Below are positions 55,078 to 64,000 of a stretch of DNA of 64,000 nt, one piece after another. The translations under genes and the position numbers were made by a program. Position 1 is the first letter of the stretch, and each line of letters opens with the position of its first letter. Under the pieces are notes generated by a model that did not search any database, had not been told where the DNA came from, and saw nothing but the letters and a program-made list of their open reading frames with translations. The DNA is from JARLGU01 sp036504535 (GTDB lineage Bacteria; Armatimonadota; Armatimonadia; Armatimonadales; Capsulimonadaceae), in assembly GCA_036504535.1 (NCBI GenBank), contig DASXUY010000049.1, positions 1 through 64,000 on the forward strand, in the 5' to 3' direction.

Positions 55078-55165
55078 CATCTCATCCACGACAGGCGCAC
55101 GGATGTGTCTTGAATCGCCATGGACGGCAACGTCGATAAGCTATTCGCCCGCACAAACCATATCA

Positions 55166-57985
55166 ATGCGCACACTTTCTTTCCTCGCAATTTGTCTCTG
55201 CTGCATGTCCGCGCCTGCGGCCAGGGCAGACGCTCCTCTGCCCGCTCCAGCCCCGATCACCGTAGCTACGGCAGCTCCGCCGACGTGGGATCAAAAACTC
55301 GCTGGTCAGTTTGTCATACGGCTCGCTCAGGATAAGCGAGGCTGCATTTGGGCTGGGACCGAGGAACGCGGTGTTTGGCGGTATGATCCGCGCGCCGCTG
55401 ATCCAGCGCAGGCGTGGACCCAGTTCACCACAAAGGACGGGCTTGGCGACGATAACGGATACGCGTTGGCGTGCGATCAGCAAGGCCGTGTTTGGGTCGG
55501 CACGCTCAATCACGGCGTCTCTGTGTACAACGGCAAGACGTGGAAAACCTACGATCAGGTGACCGGTCCCCTTGGCGGGCACGTGGTCGCGATTGCGGTG
55601 AGCCCAAAGAACGGCGACGTTTGGATGGCGACCGAAGTCGGGCTGGCTCGGTACCGGGTGAAAGCAGACGACTGGAAGTACTACGTATCACCTCCAGGAG
55701 TTAGACTTTCGAATGCGACAGGACTTGCCTTCGACCGAGCGGGGAATCTCATTGTCGCATTGCAAACCGATGGCATCGCAATTGGCGACGCATCCGCAGA
55801 TTTCGAACGGTGGACACACCTGCTAGGTCCAGAAGGATTTGCGCCGACCCCCACCGGCAACGGCCTCCCGAGCAAACAGGTCAACTGCCTGTTTGCCACA
55901 TCTGACGGGCGCATCTGGGCCGGGACCCACGACGGGCTCGCGGTTAGCGCAAACAGTGGCCAGGACTGGCAGTATGTGCGTGGGGCCGATTATACTGCGA
56001 AATGGTCAGGGTTGTACGCCAACAAGAAGTTTCAGCCATCGCTTTGCGGCTTTCAACTGATGGTGGCCGATTCGGATGGGAGCGCAATCGACAACGGACA
56101 CTATATCGCCGTGGTGGCGTCTCAGTCGCCGCAGGACCAGTTGGGGGCGCATATTACGTGTAGCGGCGGCAGCACGCGGGCGACGCAAAGCGTGATCGAT
56201 GTCTCGCACGTCGTCTATCCGGCTCCGATATATCTATACCAATCCGAGCGTCAGGGTGAGTTCACATACACGGTCTCGAAGCTCGTCCCCGGCCGCGCTT
56301 ATGTGCTGCGCCTTCACTTCGCAGAGTTGGACTACAACGGCCCTGGGCAGCGCAAATTCAGCGTGATTGTTAACGATGCCGTCGCATTTAAGGATTTAGA
56401 CGTGTTTCAGGAGGCTGGCGGGGCGAACATCGCGTTGATCAAGCCTGTTCCCGCAGTCGCGGATGCGACAGGTAAGGTAACGATTAGGCTGACCGGACGC
56501 CCAGATGCACCAGCTGCAGTTCCCGCGAACTCAGGCGGGGAAGGGGCATTTTTGTCCGACAGGCTGATGGCTGAGGATTATGTGACGACGCTGGCGGAAG
56601 GTGCCAGCGGGAATGTAATAGTGGGCCATTCGACTAGGGGCGCGGAGCAGTATGACCGCTTTACGCGGTCGTTTGCCCCGCTTGCCGACGAAAGCGATTC
56701 GATGGCACTTGACGCGAAGGGCAAGCCAAAGGGACGTGCCGACTTCATAGCGAGCTTGCTGTCCCTGGCGAACGGGAACGTCTTGCTTGGCACTTATGGT
56801 CTGGGCCTTCGGATCGCCGGGAGCGCAGTAAACGCGCCTTTCGCGCCGTCACTTTCGCCTTCTGGCGTCGCGTTTCCCGTTGCGGAGTCGCCGTTTCCAT
56901 CTCCCGCGAAGCCGCCGACCGCCGATGAGATCGCCGCTATCGATGCGATTGCAGCCGATGACAAGCTGGCCGACCTCAAACCGGGCGAAGGGGCGTATCT
57001 CGGCGCGGATTGGGCAACGCGTGGGGACTGGGTGGGGCGGTACGGGAGCCGGCTAGCAATTCTATGCGCGGCTGGCGCTCCATTCAATCACGAGATCATC
57101 AACGACTGGACGTACAAATACGACTACGATTTGGGACCGAACAGGCAGCCTGGCGACAGTGTTCGCCATTGGATACATTGGCTAAGAACCGAGGACCCGC
57201 GGGTCTTGTGGGACCCCGTGATAGGAGCCCGGCGCGAATCCGAGTGGGACGACCACGGGGAAGCTTACTCGTGGAGCCAGGAAGGTCCGGATCTCTGGGT
57301 GGGTGTAAGTGTGCCCGCTGGAGCTCATCGGATCTCTGCCTACTTCGTCAACAAAGACGGGCATGACGGTGCGAACCGAACTCGTGATTACCTGATGGAA
57401 CTGCTGCCGTGGCGATCAGACGTGCGCGATGCGGCGATCCTAAAGCCATTCGCATCAGTGCGGATTCGCGAGTTCTGGGGCGGCGAGTATCACTCATTCG
57501 TAGTGGCAGGACCGGCCAAGTTCTATTTACACGTCTCTCGCAACAACAGCTTTAACACGATCTTGCCCGCAATTATGATCGATAAGCTTACAGGGCCGCC
57601 GACGCCCCTTGAAGGTGTTCAATGCACATACTGTAAAACAGCGCAGTATGCGTCCTATATGGCTTCACCTATTGTTACAGGGAATGTCGATCCGAGAGCG
57701 ACCGCTATTGATCCATTACGCAAACTTTGGTTGGACATAGACCTTGCCGCATGCAAGCGGAAGTTGACCTCCCAGCTAGTCGCCAATCGCGTCTATTGCT
57801 ATCGATCATTATCGGCGACGGCCAACCGATCAGCCGACAAGACGCCATATACGCAAATGATGGCCTGGTGGAGACGCAAATTGCCTCTCGTAACGGACGA
57901 AGACAGAAAGACGTTCTTGCCCGCGATGCGATCAATCTACGCCGCCGAAACAGTAGCGTACCCGCAGATTAAGAACATTCACTGA
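55166..57985 (+). CDS. Secreted beta-propeller (Reg_prop) / malectin-like protein
   Basis: 939 aa when started at the ATG that begins the signal peptide (RTLSFLAICLCCMSAPAARA); an in-frame ATG at 55103 would bury it behind 21 residues. N-terminal half: Reg_prop-type propeller strands (GCIWAGTEERGVWRYDP, GRVWVGTLNHGVSVYNG, GDVWMATEVGLARY, GRIWAGTHDGLAV). Then a malectin-like domain (about 300-480: ADYTAKWSGLY, YVLRLHFAELDYNGPGQRKF). A further propeller strand and a ~400-residue C-terminal domain (YLGADWATRGDWVGRYGSRL, FWGGEYHSFVVAGPAKFYLH) of unknown family follow. Likely a periplasmic or surface sensor/carbohydrate-binding protein. Its C-terminal domain is duplicated at 62032-63066. Confidence 0.75.
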   Translation: MRTLSFLAICLCCMSAPAARADAPLPAPAPITVATAAPPTWDQKLAGQFVIRLAQDKRGCIWAGTEERGVWRYDPRAADPAQAWTQFTTKDGLGDDNGYALACDQQGRVWVGTLNHGVSVYNGKTWKTYDQVTGPLGGHVVAIAVSPKNGDVWMATEVGLARYRVKADDWKYYVSPPGVRLSNATGLAFDRAGNLIVALQTDGIAIGDASADFERWTHLLGPEGFAPTPTGNGLPSKQVNCLFATSDGRIWAGTHDGLAVSANSGQDWQYVRGADYTAKWSGLYANKKFQPSLCGFQLMVADSDGSAIDNGHYIAVVASQSPQDQLGAHITCSGGSTRATQSVIDVSHVVYPAPIYLYQSERQGEFTYTVSKLVPGRAYVLRLHFAELDYNGPGQRKFSVIVNDAVAFKDLDVFQEAGGANIALIKPVPAVADATGKVTIRLTGRPDAPAAVPANSGGEGAFLSDRLMAEDYVTTLAEGASGNVIVGHSTRGAEQYDRFTRSFAPLADESDSMALDAKGKPKGRADFIASLLSLANGNVLLGTYGLGLRIAGSAVNAPFAPSLSPSGVAFPVAESPFPSPAKPPTADEIAAIDAIAADDKLADLKPGEGAYLGADWATRGDWVGRYGSRLAILCAAGAPFNHEIINDWTYKYDYDLGPNRQPGDSVRHWIHWLRTEDPRVLWDPVIGARRESEWDDHGEAYSWSQEGPDLWVGVSVPAGAHRISAYFVNKDGHDGANRTRDYLMELLPWRSDVRDAAILKPFASVRIREFWGGEYHSFVVAGPAKFYLHVSRNNSFNTILPAIMIDKLTGPPTPLEGVQCTYCKTAQYASYMASPIVTGNVDPRATAIDPLRKLWLDIDLAACKRKLTSQLVANRVYCYRSLSATANRSADKTPYTQMMAWWRRKLPLVTDEDRKTFLPAMRSIYAAETVAYPQIKNIH

Positions 57986-58001
57986 ATATAAAAAGGAGAC
58001 G

Positions 58002-59492
58002 ATGGTGAAACCACACAACTCGAAGACCGGATTGAACAACTGGATCGGAAGAATATCCTCAATCTTGGCTCTTCTTATGCTGGCAGTCCTTGTGCCGTCG
58101 GCATCAGTCCGCGCGGACGACTACACCGTGACGGTCAATGCGAGCATTAGCCCTGCGCAGATAGCAAGCGGTCAAAGTGCGAGTGGCGGAGCAAGCGCAA
58201 GCCTTGTCGCGAACAATCCGGCTGCGACAGCAGAATTGCCTAGTAGTGTTCCGCCAGTGAAGTTCAGTATTACTTCGGTAACTGGAGCGTCGCCTAGTGA
58301 TACAGCGCCATCCGCCACGATTAACGCTGACGGGAGCGGACTATCGGTTTCAGCGAACAACTCAACGACGCCAGGTGCCTACACGGTTACCGTGCAGGCT
58401 GAGTATGATTGGACGGACGGCGCTGGAACTTCGCATTCTCCACAAGGGACGACGACCGTCTCGGTGTCAGTGGTCTTGCCAGCCGTAAGTATATTAGCGA
58501 CGCCATATCTTCGCGTTGGTAAGTCAATGGAGGGGTCTGTGAAATTGACAAGTCCATCACAGCTTAGCAGCGGCTTCCCTGTAACTCTCACAGTTGCAAC
58601 GTCTGGTGATGGCCGTATTAGTCTCTCCGCTTACACAGTTACGGTTCCTGGAGACGGGAGCAGCGCAAAGTTTACCATCTCGGGTGGGATGACAAGTTCC
58701 CGCGTAAATGACATATCGATTTCTGCGTCCGCAGGTGCAACATCAAATGCGTACTGCGTAACAGTATTTGACTTGAATGCCATTTGCACGGCTATTCCAG
58801 CGGTGAACCAAAGTTATACATGGATCCCAAATGGTGCAGGTGGCGTTGCATCACTAATGGCTTCTGGAAATCAAGTAACGATGACCGCAAAGGTAAATGC
58901 CCTACCCGATGGCGCGAATCCTATTGGTATTCAGTGTGGCCTCGTCCAGAACGAGACATCGAGTTCACGGGGAATGATGTACGGTAATCCAGAACTCATT
59001 AGGGAGCAAGGGGACACAACAGTTGTTAGTGCGCCTCTCACTCTATTGAAGCAATGGTCTATACCGGCGGCTCTAGACTCAGGGGACATAAATAGCTCTT
59101 ATTATGCTGGGCCTGTCGATGTTAATGTGCCAGCAATTGGACATGATGCTCCTGGGATCAGGCTATCAAACACAGTAACGATAAACGCTCACGATAGTAA
59201 CGGTAAATTTGTTGGCACAATTATATACACTGCGGTGTGGGCACATGTTGATGACACCTTTGCCGACTGGTGCGCCGTTATTGATCCCGACAACGGAGCG
59301 CCTACATATCCAGCATCTGATGGATGGCGCTTGAACATTACGTCTGATAATCCTTCAGGAATAACAAAGGGAAGTGGTGCTGGGAGCCCAATTCTCGCTG
59401 ATGGTCATACTCCGACCGCAACTATGCTAGGTGACGCCTTGCGAGATAATGCGACGTACATCCCGGGCGGGCTAACGACCTTTTCGCCATAA
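58002..59492 (+). CDS. Secreted Ig-like repeat protein
   Basis: A 496-aa protein with a signal peptide (ILALLMLAVLVPSASVRA, cleavage near residue 38), followed by two or more Ig/Big-like beta-sandwich domains (DYTVTVNASISPAQIASGQS, GAYTVTVQAEYDWTDG, PVTLTVATSGDGRISLS) and a C-terminal segment without recognised family. The ATG follows AAAAGGAGA at ideal spacing and is 16 bp after the propeller/malectin stop codon, so the two genes form a transcriptional unit. Similar Ig-like N-termini occur in 63082-64000, the second member of the duplicated unit. Confidence 0.7.
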   Translation: MVKPHNSKTGLNNWIGRISSILALLMLAVLVPSASVRADDYTVTVNASISPAQIASGQSASGGASASLVANNPAATAELPSSVPPVKFSITSVTGASPSDTAPSATINADGSGLSVSANNSTTPGAYTVTVQAEYDWTDGAGTSHSPQGTTTVSVSVVLPAVSILATPYLRVGKSMEGSVKLTSPSQLSSGFPVTLTVATSGDGRISLSAYTVTVPGDGSSAKFTISGGMTSSRVNDISISASAGATSNAYCVTVFDLNAICTAIPAVNQSYTWIPNGAGGVASLMASGNQVTMTAKVNALPDGANPIGIQCGLVQNETSSSRGMMYGNPELIREQGDTTVVSAPLTLLKQWSIPAALDSGDINSSYYAGPVDVNVPAIGHDAPGIRLSNTVTINAHDSNGKFVGTIIYTAVWAHVDDTFADWCAVIDPDNGAPTYPASDGWRLNITSDNPSGITKGSGAGSPILADGHTPTATMLGDALRDNATYIPGGLTTFSP

Positions 59493-59569
59493 TGTTATAG
59501 GTCGTTGGATGAGCATACCGCATACCGCTTTCATGGAATTGGGTCTATGTTCTTGTCGAGGATCAAACA

Positions 59570-60619
59570 TTGAAAATACTGTTCCGAATGATTGCTTTAC
59601 TCATAGTTAGTGTTCCATTACCAGGACGGACCGCTTCACTCGTCACCGTGAAGTATGGATCGATATATGGTCACGTAGCGTCAGTCACCTTAACCGATGT
59701 CCAGAATATTGCTCGCTCTACGAACGCCCCGTGGGTGCTAATAAGTGTTCACCCGGACAGATTTAGTGGCATGACACACATATCTGATTCTCTACAGAGC
59801 GATTCCATCCCGATCACCGGTCGGTTCAACCTTATTGAGTCATTCAAGCCCGGTGTCCGTGCGTCTCAGACCACCTATAGCTGGGCTGGATGTAGAGAAT
59901 ACGGGAGCAAGATAGGGATGCTGAAAATATTCCGCGAATGGCCATTCAAAACCTTCGATCATCCCACGGGTTGCTTTGCTGTTTGCAGATATTCTGATGA
60001 TAAACGCGGCATTGAACAGTTCGAGGAGCCGTCAATTGTCCCTGACGACTGGCGGGTATTCATCAGCGTGGCTGTCAATTTTCTACGTACCAATCCCAGA
60101 CTATTAACCACTGGAAATATAGCTACTTTGCGTTCAGACTGGGAACCATTGCTCAATAGTGCCAACCCGTACCTAGCTATAACAGCCGCCAGAGTACTCT
60201 CGGCATCTGGTCTACTTCGACCAACTGATATCGAGGTGCTTATGAGTTCTTCAGATCCTAGAGTAGCGGCCTCGGCCATTTGCGCTGCGGAATTGAACGG
60301 TTGGTGTGAGGTTGACAGCAACAAGGATTGGCTTCTAGAGAGGGTTGCTTCAGCAAAAGGGGTTAATGAATTGGAAGCAATTGCTGTTGCACAGCACGAG
60401 GTCTTTGATTTTTTGACATTGTATCAGTCAGCCGAGAAAATGTACAGCCGACAGGGCATTAATATCACTGAAGAACAAGTGACCTTTAATCGAAAGCTAC
60501 TCGGCGCGGTCCGTATGCGTTTGACACATCTAGTGCCAAAAGGCAACCCAAGCGATGACGCGTGGTCAGCGACTTACTCAGCCTATAAACCATTTTTCCC
60601 TGACGACTCTGAACCGTAA
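59570..60619 (+). CDS. Secreted hypothetical protein with HEAT-like segment
   Basis: A 349-aa protein. The TTG start is supported by GAGGA eight bases upstream. A signal peptide is present (MIALLIVSVPLPGRTAS, residues 7-23). Residues about 190-260 (LNSANPYLAITAARVLSASG, LMSSSDPRVAASAICAAELN) read as paired HEAT-like helices. Two regions upstream have Cys residues (GCREYGS, GCFAVCRYS) that could be disulphide-bonded after export. The family is not recognised. It lies 77 bp after the Ig-like gene and may belong to the same transcript. Confidence 0.6.
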   Translation: MKILFRMIALLIVSVPLPGRTASLVTVKYGSIYGHVASVTLTDVQNIARSTNAPWVLISVHPDRFSGMTHISDSLQSDSIPITGRFNLIESFKPGVRASQTTYSWAGCREYGSKIGMLKIFREWPFKTFDHPTGCFAVCRYSDDKRGIEQFEEPSIVPDDWRVFISVAVNFLRTNPRLLTTGNIATLRSDWEPLLNSANPYLAITAARVLSASGLLRPTDIEVLMSSSDPRVAASAICAAELNGWCEVDSNKDWLLERVASAKGVNELEAIAVAQHEVFDFLTLYQSAEKMYSRQGINITEEQVTFNRKLLGAVRMRLTHLVPKGNPSDDAWSATYSAYKPFFPDDSEP

Positions 60620-60789
60620 TATGCAATAGATACAGGGCTTCCCTGTGTGTCAATATAAGGTGAGACAACTCACTACACTAAATTCATGACTGATCTGAGG
60701 GCGAAGAATGGTATTCTCCGATGTTACCGACTTTGCTCAATGGCCATGATCGCGCTGTCGTTCTTTCTCCTTCGGTTTCGATGGTTGGG

Positions 60790-61018
60790 GGGCTGGTTCA
60801 GTTCAACGGCGAACCCGGATGGGAGCGTCGTCCCAGTCACCACCTCTACGGCAACTTCGCCAAGCTTCACAGCATAGCCAAATGCGGGAGGCGGTAGCGT
60901 ATCGTGCAAGATCCACGATACGCCGCCAGTGATGGGCCCATACGACGGCGGCAGTCGCGGCCCTACATATCTTACTGCGGGTGCCGATGTTGTAAGCGAT
61001 CTTTGGTGGGATATATGA
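60790..61018 (+). pseudogene. Remnant of the secreted Ig-like family
   Basis: In one frame: ANPDGSVVPVTTSTATSPSFTA, a TAG, then GGGSVSCKIHDTPPVMGPYD GGSRGPTYLTA and a final stop. The second part matches SVGASCKITCVPPAIAPYDG GERGPDSLTATA in the partial gene at 63082. The fragment has no signal peptide or start signal. Between 60620 and 60790 nothing else is recognised. Confidence 0.6.
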
Positions 61019-61047
61019 TATTAAGAACAGTTCATAGAGGATGCACT

Positions 61048-61782
61048 ATGAGTAATCAATCAGTGTGCGAAGTCTTCAGAATGAATTGTGCCCAAACATT
61101 AAAATTGACGCTTATTTGCTCGATTGCGTTGCTGCAAATTGCTGTATCGCAGTGCAATGCTGATGAGACCACGAAACCGTCTTCGGCGAATTCTGCGCCT
61201 GGTGTAGGCCAAGTTGCGTCGCCTCCACCTATCCAGCGCCTGCAGGACACCAGGCTACTTTTAACAATAACTTCAAGTAAATTACAGTTTGATTGGAGAG
61301 AACCTGTCGTTCTTACCATTAGTCTGGAAAATTAATCAGAGGAAACCGTTGATTTAGGGCAAACTACAGGATACGCCGATTCCGAATTTGCTGTGAGCTT
61401 ATTACGCGAATCTGTTTCTACTGTTAAGCGGACCGAATGGGGGGCCTGTGTTCCGCGTCCCTCGGCAACCAACGTTTATATGAGGTTATACAAATTTAGC
61501 AACCTTGTCCTAAAGCCCAAAGATAAGGTCGTTGCAAAAATCGATATTGGGCGAATGTACGACATCTCTTATCCTGGAACATACAGCATTACGGCACAAA
61601 AGACTTTCCTTGATAAGCGAGGAAGCTCACTCTTCGAAGTTCACTTGGAAACAGCATCGCCTTTGCAAATCAAGATCAACGCTCCCGACCCTTTGATCGG
61701 GAATGGATTGACAATCGTTCACGCCGACGGTAGCTCCGATACCCCAGTACCTATCATGGGAAAGCCATCTGCGCACCAATAG
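61048..61782 (+). pseudogene. Secreted protein gene interrupted by an in-frame TAA
   Basis: The ATG of MSNQSVCEVF has AGAGGA seven bases upstream; a signal peptide follows (LKLTLICSIALLQIAVSQCN). The first part ends at TAA 61333-61335 just after VVLTISLEN. The same frame continues without gap (SEETVDLGQTTGYADSEFAV onward to KPSAHQ, stop at 61782), and the two halves together read as one Ig-like beta-sandwich. This is a single ancestral gene of about 244 codons split by one nonsense event; a sequencing error cannot be excluded. Family not recognised. A strong terminator follows at 61830. Confidence 0.65.
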
Positions 61783-61829
61783 ATCCGACCTTTGGCGTTT
61801 AGCGGATCACTCTAGCATAACGACACTCG

Positions 61830-61864
61830 GCAGGCTGCGTCAAAATCGCAGCCTGCGGCTTTTT
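61830..61864 (+). terminator. Rho-independent terminator
   Basis: Perfect 10-bp stem GCAGGCTGCG / CGCAGCCTGC with a seven-base loop, followed by GGCTTTTT. It closes the transcript that includes the interrupted gene at 61048-61782. Confidence 0.9.
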
Positions 61865-62031
61865 GTTCCGCCATTTCCTGTCGCAGCCTGGAACTTCAAC
61901 TCGTACGCCAGAATTGTCCACCCTCACCGTCCGCCCCGGCCACGCGTCCACGAACGATTCGGCCATCCATCGCCCCACAACTGCCCGCCGCCGCTCCAAC
62001 GTCTGCGGAGATCGCAGCAATCGATACATCG

Positions 62032-63066
62032 GTGACTGATAGCTCGCTAGCCGACCTGAAGGCTGGCGACGGTGCCTACGTGGGGGCCGACTGGGCGACG
62101 CGCGGCGACTGGATCGGACGATATGGCAGCAAGCTGGCCATCCTCTGCGCGGCCGATTCGCCGCTGAACCATGAAATCTACAACGATTCCACCTATCGCG
62201 TCGACGGCGATCTGGGTCCAAATCGATCTGCGGGGGATGGGCTGCGACGGTGGATACAGTGGCTTCGAACGAGCGATCCTCGCGTGCTGTACGATCCGGT
62301 CATCGGCGCACGTCGAGAGGCTGAGTGGGACGATCACGGCGAAACGTACCCGATGAGCAAGGAAGGGCCGGACATCTGGACGACTGTATCGGTGCCTGCT
62401 GGCATTCACCGCTTAACCGCCTACTTCGTGAACAAGGACGGTCACGGTGGCCTCAATGAGCAACGGGATTACTTCCTGGAACTGCTGCCGTGGCGCGAAG
62501 ACGTCCGCGACGCCGCCGAGCTAAAGGCATTCGGAACGGTACGAATCCGCGAATTCTGGGGCGGGGTGCATGAGGTGTTCGTGGTCGCTGGGCCAGCCAA
62601 GTTCTATCTTCACGTGGCGCGCAACAACAGCTTCAACACGATCCTCTGCTCGGTGATGCTGGACAAGCTCGCGGGGCCTCCGACCGCGTACGAGGTAAAG
62701 CATCCTGGGCTACACAGCGTCTACCTGTTCGCGAAGGAGTACGACGCCTACATGAAGCCGCCAAAGGCCGCGACTGAGAAGAAGCTGGTTCTCGAAGCCG
62801 AAAACGCCCGGAAGCTGTGGGCAAACCTCGACGCAGCTGCTTCCAAGCGGCGGCTCGCCTCGTCAATGATCGCCAACCGCGTCCTATGCTACCGAGCGCT
62901 CCGCGCATCAGCAAACGGCACCGACAACACGGACCTGCTCGCGTGGTGGCGGCGCAGCCTGCCGATGGCGACCGCCGAAGATCGAACAGCATTCACGAGG
63001 GCCACGGCGGCAATTTACGCCGAAGTGCTCAAGCTTTGTCCTATGTTAAGCAACAACCGTCTGTGA
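62032..63066 (+). CDS. Truncated paralogue of the propeller/malectin protein C-terminal domain
   Basis: 344 aa from a GTG start, corresponding to the last ~365 residues of 55166-57985: LGADWATRGDWVGRYG there is VGADWATRGDWIGRYG here, and FWGGxxxxFVVAGPAKFYLH V is shared. Homology continues in frame upstream of the GTG (PTSAEIAAID against PTADEIAAID) to about 62002, then stops, so the propeller, malectin domain and signal peptide were lost. No Shine-Dalgarno precedes the GTG. Without a signal peptide the product would remain cytoplasmic; I regard it as a 5'-truncated, probably non-functional duplicate, although the frame is intact to the end. Confidence 0.65.
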   Translation: MTDSSLADLKAGDGAYVGADWATRGDWIGRYGSKLAILCAADSPLNHEIYNDSTYRVDGDLGPNRSAGDGLRRWIQWLRTSDPRVLYDPVIGARREAEWDDHGETYPMSKEGPDIWTTVSVPAGIHRLTAYFVNKDGHGGLNEQRDYFLELLPWREDVRDAAELKAFGTVRIREFWGGVHEVFVVAGPAKFYLHVARNNSFNTILCSVMLDKLAGPPTAYEVKHPGLHSVYLFAKEYDAYMKPPKAATEKKLVLEAENARKLWANLDAAASKRRLASSMIANRVLCYRALRASANGTDNTDLLAWWRRSLPMATAEDRTAFTRATAAIYAEVLKLCPMLSNNRL

Positions 63067-63081
63067 TCGAGAGGGATCATC

Positions 63082-64000
63082 ATGCATCAGAATAACTTGA
63101 ATTGTCACCGCGATATCGCACGAAGCCTGGCAACACGATTGCTTTCCGCACTGCTTTTCGCAGCGATCCTTGTCGCCCCGCTGGCCGCCCACGCCCAAAC
63201 AGCGGTAGTCGTCGCGCCATCGGAGGTTACCGCAGAGTCTGGCTCGGGATCGGGAGGCTATAGCGCTTCGGTTTCAGTAACCGATCCGAAGGTCAATAGC
63301 GAAGAAGAGATCACAGATGTTGTCTACAATTGGTCGTCGGCAGACCCATGCGACCCCGCCGGTAACTCGCACAGTTCATCAGCCACGGTAACCGTTACAA
63401 AGACATCCCCCGGCGACTACTCGTCAAGCGTCGGTTGTACCGTCACGTGGACAGTGCACGACAAGAGCGCCAACACGGATCGCTCTGTATCGGCTGGCGG
63501 CTCCGCTTCGTGCACCGTCCACATGGGCGTCAAGTGGGCGAAGGGCGGGTGGGACGGCGGGGTGATGACGGCGCCGCAGGATAAGACGAAAACTGTTCCA
63601 GTTCCGAAGCATCTATACGCTATGATCGGTACTACTGTGACGTGCGCAGTTAGTGAAGCCCGGCCTTACGACGTGTGGACATTTGGCCCGCTGACTGGAA
63701 AGGACTACGCTGGAACTGTCTCATACAACTGGACGTTTGATAGGGGACTGCCTGCGACGGCCACTGGACAATCGATCACGTGGACGATGCCAGCTGATGC
63801 AGGTAGCGTCGGCGCATCGTGCAAGATAACTTGTGTTCCACCTGCTATTGCTCCGTATGACGGTGGCGAGCGAGGACCCGACTCCCTAACAGCAACAGCG
63901 AGCGAAACTGTCATCAACCCTAGCTTTACTGTCAATAAAGAAAAGCCTGGCATAGGATTTGTAAATGTTCCGGATACCGCATTGGAATCAGTATCAATGA
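63082..64000 (+). CDS. Secreted Ig-like protein, 3' end beyond window
   Basis: A reading frame open from ATG 63082 to the window edge (306 codons seen). AGAGGG lies about seven bases upstream. Signal peptide: LATRLLSALLFAAILVAPLA AHA. The mature part is Ig-like: VVYNWSSADPCDPAGN, GCTVTWTVHDKSANTDRSVS, TVSYNWTFDRGLPATATGQS and ASCKITCVPPAIAPYDGG, with paired Cys that could form disulphides. It starts 15 bp after the truncated propeller paralogue, repeating the arrangement of 55166/58002. Its full length is unknown; such N-termini can lead into large Rhs or adhesin proteins. Confidence 0.7.
   Translation, partial: MHQNNLNCHRDIARSLATRLLSALLFAAILVAPLAAHAQTAVVVAPSEVTAESGSGSGGYSASVSVTDPKVNSEEEITDVVYNWSSADPCDPAGNSHSSSATVTVTKTSPGDYSSSVGCTVTWTVHDKSANTDRSVSAGGSASCTVHMGVKWAKGGWDGGVMTAPQDKTKTVPVPKHLYAMIGTTVTCAVSEARPYDVWTFGPLTGKDYAGTVSYNWTFDRGLPATATGQSITWTMPADAGSVGASCKITCVPPAIAPYDGGERGPDSLTATASETVINPSFTVNKEKPGIGFVNVPDTALESVSM

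Overview
The window looks like one contig of a GC-rich, diderm, free-living bacterium with a large accessory genome. The kdsA gene and three family-9 glycosyltransferases point to an LPS-bearing outer membrane. The two candidate SOS operators are of the Gram-positive type (CGAAC-N4-GTTCG) rather than the proteobacterial type. That combination, together with GH20/GH26/GH38 glycosidases, a corrinoid/UroD-family one-carbon cluster, DUF1638, Reg_prop/malectin secreted proteins and giant fibronectin-rich Rhs proteins, fits Armatimonadota or a neighbouring phylum. This placement is inference; no marker gene in the window settles it.

Layout. 0-30 kb (mostly minus strand) is a polymorphic-toxin (Rhs) region. 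A giant secreted Rhs protein of about 4,733 aa (10283-24484) ends in a GIY-YIG-like nuclease tip and is followed by an Imm26-like immunity gene. Downstream lies an apparent orphan module: a frameshifted Rhs-core remnant, a 1,976-aa adhesin-like ORF with a pretoxin Hint domain and an HNH/AHH-like nuclease tip, and an imm11-like immunity gene. A secreted DUF1573-like gene and a further truncated module follow. Decayed Rhs pieces are scattered at 24.9-25.4, 28.4-30.0 and 37.6-38.0 kb, mixed with a tRNA-Lys(CTT), a GH20 hexosaminidase and small orphan genes.

30-37 kb: an ImuB-like Y-family polymerase accessory gene with an upstream SOS-box-like operator, then divergent GH26-like and GH38 glycosidases. 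An 850-bp gene-free stretch made of dispersed hairpins and a duplicated 49-bp palindromic repeat follows. 38-44 kb: a corrinoid one-carbon cluster with a RACo-type reductive activator, a DUF1638 protein, a corrinoid protein and two UroD-superfamily methyltransferase-like proteins. 44-51 kb: a CPBP-family membrane protease, a papain-like (permuted NlpC/P60-type) protein, and an envelope-sugar run of three GT9 glycosyltransferases, kdsA and a PGI/PMI-type SIS isomerase coupled to it.

51-55 kb: dnaE2, the error-prone polymerase, preceded by a second SOS-box-like operator. ImuB and DnaE2 normally act together in the mutagenic SOS mutasome; here they are 20 kb apart but apparently carry the same operator. 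55-64 kb: secreted proteins. A beta-propeller/malectin protein followed 16 bp later by an Ig-like secreted protein occurs twice (55.2-59.5 kb complete; 62.0-64.0 kb with a truncated first member). Between them are a secreted HEAT-like protein, a gene split by an in-frame stop, and a remnant of the Ig-like family.
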